Positions 57,681-64,000 of a DNA stretch of 64,000 nucleotides are shown in pieces. Location of the stretch: assembly GCA_017311185.1 (NCBI GenBank), contig JAESUZ010005543.1:124001-188000 (forward strand). Reading direction: 5' to 3'. Source of the DNA: Proteles cristata cristata (Eukaryota; Chordata; Mammalia; Carnivora; Hyaenidae). How positions within the stretch are numbered: position 1 is the stretch's first letter; every line of letters starts with the position of its first letter. The notes under the pieces are model-generated. The model had not been told where the DNA came from and did not search any database. It saw nothing but the letters and a program-made list of their open reading frames with translations. Position numbers and translations under genes: made by a program.

Positions 57681-57934
57681 GGAGTAAAAGCATAATAAGA
57701 ATAATATATATTTTTATTTTATTAAATTATATAATATGACTGTTAGCATGTTATGCAGATAGATTATATAGCTTTTATCTAAAAAAAGAATAGTGAAAGG
57801 AATTGAAGTGCAATATCTAATACAATTATAGAACTATATATAGTACCTGGCACAGTGTGGAATATTATTGGCAAAAATTAACTCTATCTAGAATAGTAAA
57901 TTTATTAAAGATAAAAAACAGAAGACTCATTTAT

Positions 57935-58152
57935 TTTTGTTTTTTATTTTGTCAAATGTTTTATTATTTCTTTTTGAGAGAGAGAGAGTGCGAGCAGGAG
58001 AAAGGCAGAGAGACACACACAGAATCTGAAGCAGGTTCCAGGCTCTCAGCTGCCAGCACAGAGCCTGATGCGGGGCTTAAACTCATGGACTGAGAGATCA
58101 TGACCCGAGCCAAAGTCGGTGCTTAACTGACTAAGCCACCCAGGTGCCACAT
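57935..58152 (-). mobile_element. Feliform tRNA-derived SINE
   Basis: Reverse-strand SINE with a head ending in GCCACCCAGGTGCCAC. The flanks AGAAGACTCATTTAT (57920-57934) and AGCGGACTCATTAAT (58153-58167) are a 12/15 target-site duplication. Confidence 0.94.
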
Positions 58153-58414
58153 AGCGGACTCATTAATAATGAAAAGCATGAACTAGTTCAATATTCAGTT
58201 AACTTTTGTTATTTATTATATTCATTGAATTTCAAAACAGTGAAACAAAATATACTTGTCACAAGATGTGGTGACCTTAAATAAATTTGAAGAAATGCTG
58301 GATGTGTTAAAGAAATAAGAAACAAGGAAAACTTGAATTTAAAATACATTACTATTATTTTATAAGGAAAACATCTGCATATTGTGGTGACATTTTCAGT
58401 TAACTCAGCTTTGG

Positions 58415-58560
58415 CAGAGTAATAAATAATATTCGTTTACTGCTTCCTATGTGCTGCTCACAGTTACACCTATTTTAAATGGATAACCTACTGTTGTTCA
58501 CATCTCCAGAGTTTGCTATTGTTGTTTTTTTTTTTCTCATTTTACAGTTGTGTAAATTAT
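58415..58560 (-). mobile_element. MIR SINE, left piece (interrupted)
   Basis: Reverse-strand MIR: GTTTACTGCTTCCTATGTGC and CATTTTACAGTTGTGTAAATT match its 3' part and core. It is interrupted by a SINE and continues at 58788. Confidence 0.65.
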
Positions 58561-58572
58561 ATCATAGTCAGT

Positions 58573-58775
58573 AGGGGCATCTGTGTGGCTCAGTCAGTTG
58601 AGCATCCGACTCTTGATCTTGGCTCAGGTTATGATATCACAGGTCGTGGGTTCAAGCCCCAGGAGTGGAGCTCGACACTGACAGCATGGAATCTACTTGG
58701 GATTGTCTCTCCCTCTTTCTCTTTCTCTCCCTCTCCTTCTCTCCCTCTCTCAAATAAATAAGCTTAAAAAAATAA
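58573..58775 (+). mobile_element. Feliform SINE inserted in a MIR
   Basis: Forward SINE with GGGGCATCTGTGTGGCTCAG head and CAAATAAATAAGC tail. The target-site duplication ATCATAGTCAGT (58561-58572) against ATCAAAGTCGGT (58776-58787) lies in MIR sequence. Confidence 0.94.
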
Positions 58776-58787
58776 ATCAAAGTCGGT

Positions 58788-58875
58788 TGATTTTCCTCTT
58801 AAGTAGCAGAGCTAGGTTTCAAATCCAGGGTCCCTTTGTCTCTAGAGCTTAGACCCTTAATCTGGGCTCCCCAGG
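58788..58875 (-). mobile_element. MIR SINE, right piece
   Basis: TTAAGTAGCAGAGCTAGGTTTC and AATCCAGGGTCCC correspond to the 'agctagtaagtggcagagccgggattcgaacccagg' part of reverse MIR. Confidence 0.7.
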
Positions 58876-60534
58876 ATATCAATGGATAAAAGATTAAAGA
58901 TATTCCTATGAAGAAAATTTGCCACCCTTGTGAAAAGAACTGCAGAAGAAATCTGCAGCTTTAAGATGGTGGCTGTAAAGCAGCTTGCATTTCAGGGAAT
59001 TGCTCTCAAGAATTACACTTATTGTGTTAAAAATAAACTTAGTTATCTGAAGATCTATAAAACTTAGCATATGTTCCACAGTGGCATGAGTTAATTTCAT
59101 TTCCGTCACTGTGAGTGCTCCACAGGTATATCATAAATTGCTATGAATTACTGTGGCTGTGACCCATTATCATAGCAGGAAATTACATGAATCTCACAAC
59201 TGGTATGAAATGTACTGCTGTCACTGCTATGCATTAATTTCTAAGTAGTTGGCCATTTGTAATAATTCTGTAAATGTCCATCTTAGCACAGTTTTCAGTC
59301 TAGACAAGTGAAACCAATGTGCATGGAATTTACCCCCATTATTTCCAAGCAGTTATTCTGAATTCTAAAATTACCTTTTTATTGGACAATTTCATCTGAA
59401 CATTTTCCCAAGAATTGGAAACATGATAGTTTGTGTCCGACTTTTAATTTTCAAGGGAAATTTATTCTATAAAAAGTAAAGTCATTTGGCTATATGTGAA
59501 TAAGAACTCAGAATGGGAAAATCTCTGATAAATATAAACAATTTTCCCCACTTTTAAGGAATAGATAAGTGGCTTATTAAATTGTTTTTAACCACATTGA
59601 CCTCCTTTTGGCTGAGATAACTTTTAGATAATGGTATACTTTGTGGTTATGGTTCTAAGAATAGCATAATTATGTGTTTTTTATATTATAAATAGAAATA
59701 TTTCACCATTAAAATCAAAACCTTATAATGCAAATTGAACTTTTCCTATATTTCCTTTGACATTGACATTCATCCACTTGAAGAAAAAATAAATTCAAAT
59801 TGAAAACTTTTGACAATGGCGAATTAGTATAAATTTCCCCATAGTATTTTTTATATTTTGGTACATCCCATCTGTTACAAATTTGTCTCTCTGACTAGAA
59901 AGTCACTTTCTTGGTAGATCTTTAAGCATTTTGACTCATTTTTGAAAATTTTTCCATTGTTACCCCACCATGTCCCAGACTTGAAGATTCTTTTTCTTCA
60001 TCTTACAAAATTTTGTCACCATATTCTAAAAATCCTTATCATAAATTTATTGACACGGTGTTCTTAGAAATTTCCTTCCTTCTTCTTTTTTAATTACAAA
60101 ATGCTTAGAACCATAGAATGGGTTTTATATTTAGTCAGTATAGGGCCACTCTATGAGACATAATTATACAAAATATTGATTTTTAAAATTCAGTTCAAAT
60201 TTTTCAATTCAAATTCAAATTGATTTTTAAAACTCTCCCAGAAGCATACTTCTGTGCTTTGTTCGTTATGTAAATTTCATATTTGGCACATTGCATATTT
60301 AATTTTAGTAAATTTAGTAAATTGGCTACTTGATATTAGTGCTAGATGTTTGGGGCAGAGGAGAGGATGGGGGGTGTCATGGAGGGAAATAAGCCAAACC
60401 ATAGACTATGTAGAGGAGAAAGAATAATGAATAAAAAAATACGTGACTATGTCTTTATAAAATAAAAATTGGTATAATGATGGATATGACACAAGAACAC
60501 TATGTACCTTAAGTCAAGTATGTTGTTTTTCTCT
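58876..60534. other. SINE-free AT-rich unique DNA, no gene seen
   Basis: No recognised repeat or exon. Confidence 0.5.
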
Positions 60535-60598
60535 TTTGTTACATTATTGAAATCTAGCTTGGCACACAGTAGTTATTCAATAAATATTAATTAAATCT
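60535..60598 (+). mobile_element. L2/MIR 3'-end remnant
   Basis: GCTTGGCACACAGTAGTTATTCAATAAATATTAATTAAA follows the L2 terminal motif. Confidence 0.6.
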
Positions 60599-60889
60599 TC
60601 TTTAAAGGAGATATGTCAAGTCTGATGACAGCACTATTTCATAAGAGAAAATTTAAAGAAAATGCATTTATATATGTGCACCCACCTTGTCATTTTTTCT
60701 GTCGATGCTTTCAGTCTTTCAGTACAAACAGGAATCTTTCTGAAATATAGTTTAGTAGTCGAAAAGTTCTAGTATAATGACTGTGTTATTCTCTGCACTT
60801 GTAGGTGCATCCTGGATACATTCATAAGAAAAACTTAACATTCTTTTATAATCTTTTGGGAAATATTCAGTGTAAATGTATTCAACAGA

Positions 60890-61062
60890 GGCTATCTTTT
60901 ATGACATCTCTTCTGGATCTTTGCAGCGGTTTCTCTAAAGCCCTTTTCTTTTCTTTGGAGAATTGACTCCCAGTCCAGAGCTAACCATGTGCCTCTTTTC
61001 AGTGGTTTCTCACTGTAGCAAATGAAGTCTGGACATGCCATTCAATATTTCCAAATAGGGCC
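60890..61062 (+). mobile_element. L2-like LINE fragment, left piece (interrupted)
   Basis: TTCAGTGGTTTCTCACTGTAG and AAATGAAGTCTGGACATGCC resemble the L2/CR1 motif 'cagtggctccccattgcc ... ataaagtccaaactcc'. It continues after the SINE cluster. Confidence 0.55.
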
Positions 61063-61083
61063 AGGTCTTTCTTTTCCCTTGTT

Positions 61084-61298
61084 TTTTTAAAAATTTTTTT
61101 CTTAACATTTATTCATTTTTGAGAGACAGAATGTGAGCCAGGGAAGGGCAGAGAGAGAGGAAAACACAGAATCCGAAGCAGGTTCCAGGCTCCCAGCTGT
61201 CAGCACAGAGCCATACTTGGGGCTCAAACACATGGACCATGAGATCATGACTTGAGCCGAAGTCAGACACTTAACCAACTGAACCACCCAGGCACCCC
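61084..61298 (-). mobile_element. Feliform SINE, cluster member 1
   Basis: Reverse-strand SINE with TTTTTTAAAAATTTTTTTC tail and a head ending in ACCACCCAGGCACCCC. The left flank AGGTCTTTCTTTTCCC is at 61063-61078. Confidence 0.94.
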
Positions 61299-61560
61299 TC
61301 TTTATTTTTTAATGTTTCTTTATGAGGGAGAGAGGGAGAGAGGGGGATCGAGAGAGATTGAGAGAGAGAATGAAGGAGAGAAAGAGCAAGGACCTTGAGT
61401 GGGGGATGGGTGGAGAGAAAGGGGGACAGAGGATCCAAAGCAGGCTCAGCCCTGACAGCAGAGAGCCCATTGTCCCATTGTGGGAGTTGAACTCACTAGC
61501 TGTGAGGTCACAGCCGGGCCGAAGTCAGGCACTTAACTGACTGAGCCACACAGGCACCCC
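61299..61560 (-). mobile_element. Feliform SINE, cluster member 2, diverged
   Basis: Reverse-strand SINE with an extended GA block and changed internal sequence (CAGGCTCAGCCCTGACAGCAG). The head ends GCCACACAGGCACCCC. The 72-codon frame at 61322-61540 is SINE sequence. Confidence 0.92.
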
Positions 61561-61576
61561 AGGTCTTTCTGTTCTT

Positions 61577-61803
61577 TTTTTTTTTTTTTTTTTAATTTTT
61601 TAATGTTTTATTTATTTCTAGGAGAGAGAGACAGCGTGAGCAGGGGAGGGTCAGAGAGAGAGGGAGTCACAGACTGAAACAGGCTCCAGGCTCTGAGCTG
61701 GCAGTCAGCACAGAGCCCGACGCGGGGCTCGAACCCACGAACCGCGAGATCATGACCTAAGCGAAAGTCGGACGCTTAACTGACTAAGCCACCCAGGCGC
61801 CCC
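61577..61803 (-). mobile_element. Feliform SINE, young subfamily, cluster member 3
   Basis: Reverse-strand SINE with CTAGGAGAGAG and CCTAAGCGAAAGTCGG markers and intact CpGs. A perfect 16-bp target-site duplication, AGGTCTTTCTGTTCTT, is at 61561-61576 and 61804-61819. Confidence 0.97.
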
Positions 61804-61819
61804 AGGTCTTTCTGTTCTT

Positions 61820-62200
61820 AAGTAACTGCCCACAGACCTACTGCTCAGTGCCCTGTGTTCAAGCCAAACTGGATTCCAATTCCTTAAACGGGTTCTGTCC
61901 CCACATGTTTTCATGTATGCTCACACTTAGTATGAGTATGCCTCTATATTCCCACCTGTAGAAGCTCTGTCTTTATTATTCATCTGTTTCTTCTTCCTTA
62001 ATGTTTTCCCACAGCTTTTTCTCCAGTGGAAATTTTTTTCTTTCCCCACAGCTCCTTTCAGTACCTCGAAGAGCAAGTGTACTGTCATCTGCCATATGTG
62101 ACACGTATGCCTCTCTCTCTGGCGTCAATTTCTGGAGATCAAAAATCACGTGTTACTTATCTTTTTATTATCCATGGTTTCTGACCTAAGCTTTACTTAG
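61820..62200 (+). mobile_element. L2-like LINE fragment, right piece
   Basis: GTTCAAGCCAAACTGGATTCC matches the L2/CR1 'ctccagccaaactgga' motif. Sequence to about 62200 is CT-rich and diverged. Confidence 0.5.
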
Positions 62201-62764
62201 AAATATTTAACAAATGCATCTAGAATTTAATAAAACAACTATTAGAGAGGCATCTTAAGAAATCACAAATCACCACAGAAAATCACAGTAGGAAACTACC
62301 AAACTATAGCAAACTATAAAAAGAGTAATATGTCTAAAACTATAAAAGAGTAGTTGTCTTGCATTCATACCAGGAGAAATGTGTGCTTAAAGATATTCCT
62401 CCCTCACACAGTGTTTACATCCTTTTGTAATGCAGTCTTTGCATTTACCACCAGATGTGAAATAGAACACCATGATTAGATTTACTTTGCTCGTTATAAT
62501 AAAATCTTACCAGTCTTTGTGGGAGGTAGAAGATGAGGTGATTCAGGTGAGCTTCTTTAAGGCATGTCTGGGACTTGGCAAACCTAAAATCTTAAAACAG
62601 ATGGGATGGGGGCCGAGCAAAAGACCATTCTACAGAGACGGTGCAGTGCTATCTAGAAACTTTAGATAGAGCTTCTGAGAAGATTCATAAATCTTGGAAG
62701 CTGGTATTGGAGTATGCAGCCAAGTCAAGTAGACATCAAAAGTTAATAATCCTGTTGGCAAAGG
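62201..62764. other. Unique DNA, no gene seen
   Basis: No recognised element. The 65-codon frame at 62472-62669 has no support. Confidence 0.5.
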
Positions 62765-62772
62765 ATGTATAA

Positions 62773-62907
62773 CATTGGTTCTCAACCTTAGGGATACATT
62801 AGAATCACCCAGACAATTTAAAAACAAATAGTTTGGACAGAAACCCATGAAGCTGCATTTTTTAAAAGGGACCCTGGCCAATGTTTAGCCAGAAATAAGA
62901 ACCATTG
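62773..62907. mobile_element. MER5-like hAT (Charlie) DNA transposon remnant
   Basis: The ends CATTGGTTCT and AGAACCATTG are inverted repeats matching the CAGTGGTTCTCAA terminus of MER5 elements. The interior TTAGAATCACCCAGACAATTT fits. The flanking 8-mers ATGTATAA and ATGTAGGG agree at 5 of 8 positions, possibly the 8-bp target duplication. Confidence 0.75.
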
Positions 62908-62915
62908 ATGTAGGG

Positions 62916-63500
62916 ACTTAGACAGACTGTGTGGTCAGAAATGCGGCACACTTGTCCACAGGTGCAAAGATGTGGCAACAGCCCTCAGGTCTTAGTATAG
63001 TGTACCACTGAATCCCAGCAGGGAGGAAAATTACTGAAATCAAAATGGTGAATCTGTGACCATTCTAGTTCTTGTCTCAGTTTAGAGGTTTAAGGAACTG
63101 AGAAGGACTGAGCATGAAGATGGAACCATTTGTGTGTGAGGTACTGGCTAAAGTAAAGACAGACAATCCAAGGTAAGTACGGATAGGAGACTCAAGGATC
63201 CCCACACCCTGAAGGCACCGTCTCTAACAGCCTGCACCTTACTGTAGGTACAGAAAGTACCATGGCACGTCCAGCATTCCTGAGTTCTAAGCAGGGCTCT
63301 CACATCATCCTGGTCCTAACTCTGTCTCATTCTCCCAAATCTCTTGTTGGCTTTCCTTATTAATGTTCTCTGGCCTTTCACTCCTTCCCTGGTTTCTTAG
63401 CTCTTTTTGGTGTACTTTACCCAAACTGGGATGTTGTTCCCCCTTAAATAAGGCAATTCTAATTTGACAATTATCAAATATTTGTGGAACAATTATAGGG
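62916..63500. other. Unique DNA, no gene seen
   Basis: No recognised repeat. The 90-codon minus-strand frame at 63305-63577 runs into the L1 and lacks support. Confidence 0.5.
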
Positions 63501-63512
63501 GCTAAAAGTGGG

Positions 63513-64000
63513 TAGTGGAGTTGGTGGGAATGTAAACTGGTGCAGCCCCTCTGGAAAACAGTGTGGAGGTTCCTCAAAAAATGAACAATAGAACTCCCCT
63601 ATGACCCAGCAATAGCACTGCTAGCAATTTACCCAAGGGATACAGGAGTGCTGAGGCATAGGGGCACATGTACCCCAATTTCATAGCAGCACTCTCAACA
63701 ATAGACAAATCATAGAAACAGCCTAAGTGTCCATCAACTGATGAATGGATCAAGAAGATGTGGTTTATCTATCCAATGGAATACTACATGGCAATGAGAA
63801 AGAATGAAATCTGGCCATGTGTAGCAACGTGGATGGAGAGAGTGTTATGCTGAGCGAAATAAGTCAGGCCGAGGACAGATACCATATGTTTGCATGTATA
63901 GGTCGATTAGGAGGAGCTTAATGGCGGACCATGGGGGAGGAGAATGGGAAAAATAGTTGGGGAGAGGGAGGGAGGCAAACCAGGAGAGACTCTTGAATGC
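63513..64000 (+). mobile_element. LINE-1, 5'-truncated, runs off the window end
   Basis: Starts in the ORF2 C-terminal region (GGTGGGAATGTAAACTGGTG, ATGTCCATCAACTGATGAATGG, GGAATACTACATGGCAATGAG, GCGAAATAAGTCAG). It passes into the 3' UTR (GGAGGGAGGCAAACC, GAGACTCTTGAATGC). The ORF2 frame contains stops, so the copy is dead. The 3' end and target-site duplication lie beyond the window. Confidence 0.92.

Noticed and set aside
1..64000. CRISPR arrays, operons, phage or bacterial features
   Set aside because: The regularly recurring units are dispersed SINEs in both orientations with target-site duplications; the whole window has mammalian repeat content.

Overview
The window looks like nuclear DNA of a cat-family carnivore (Felidae, or at least a feliform). 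The main evidence is about 37 copies of a tRNA-derived SINE. Their heads read like GGCGCCTGGGTGGCTCAG, followed by a B-box (GGTTCGAGCCC), a TGACAGCTCAGAGCCTGGAGCC middle part, a CT-rich stretch and an AATAAA/A-rich tail. This is the feliform CAN-SINE (SINEC_Fc-like) layout, and many copies still have recognisable 9-17 bp target-site duplications. L1 3' ends of carnivore type, eutherian MLT1 LTRs and older mammalian MIR, L2 and MER5 copies fit this. Base composition is AT-rich, and CpG is scarce outside the young SINEs.

I found no convincing protein-coding gene. All open frames are short (the longest is 168 codons) and fall in SINEs, L2 copies, microsatellites or AT-rich DNA. They show no protein family, codon bias or spliced structure that I recognise. 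The window is best read as a gene desert or part of a large intron. The one weak exon candidate is a 35-bp minus-strand segment at 24348-24382 with very good splice-site consensus on both sides.

Layout: 1-3052 is a dense SINE cluster with an AT microsatellite. 3053-6098 is mostly unique, with old L1 remnants. 6115-10885 is SINE-rich and holds a 141-bp non-tandem duplication. 10886-18695 has no SINE but has L2 and MIR remnants. 18711-26032 is mixed, with SINEs, MIR, L2, an L1 tail and several microsatellites. 26049-33690 has no SINE and contains two patches that look like conserved non-coding sequence. 33691-43435 has scattered SINEs, an L1 nested in a MIR, an MLT1 LTR, and an isolated CpG-rich module at 40196-40336 beside two tandem young SINEs. 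43436-49391 is SINE-free, with a 148-bp pyrimidine tract and a second MLT1 LTR. 49392-62200 holds SINEs nested in MIR and L2 copies, a Tc1/mariner-type DNA transposon with terminal inverted repeats, and a three-SINE cluster. 62201-64000 holds a MER5-like element and a 5'-truncated L1 that runs off the window end.

Nothing here looks like an undescribed molecular system. The most useful observations are the duplication at 9816/10745, the CpG-rich module at 40.2 kb, the two SINE clusters that reused one target site, and the candidate microexon. Repeat family names come from recalled consensus sequences, not from a database search.
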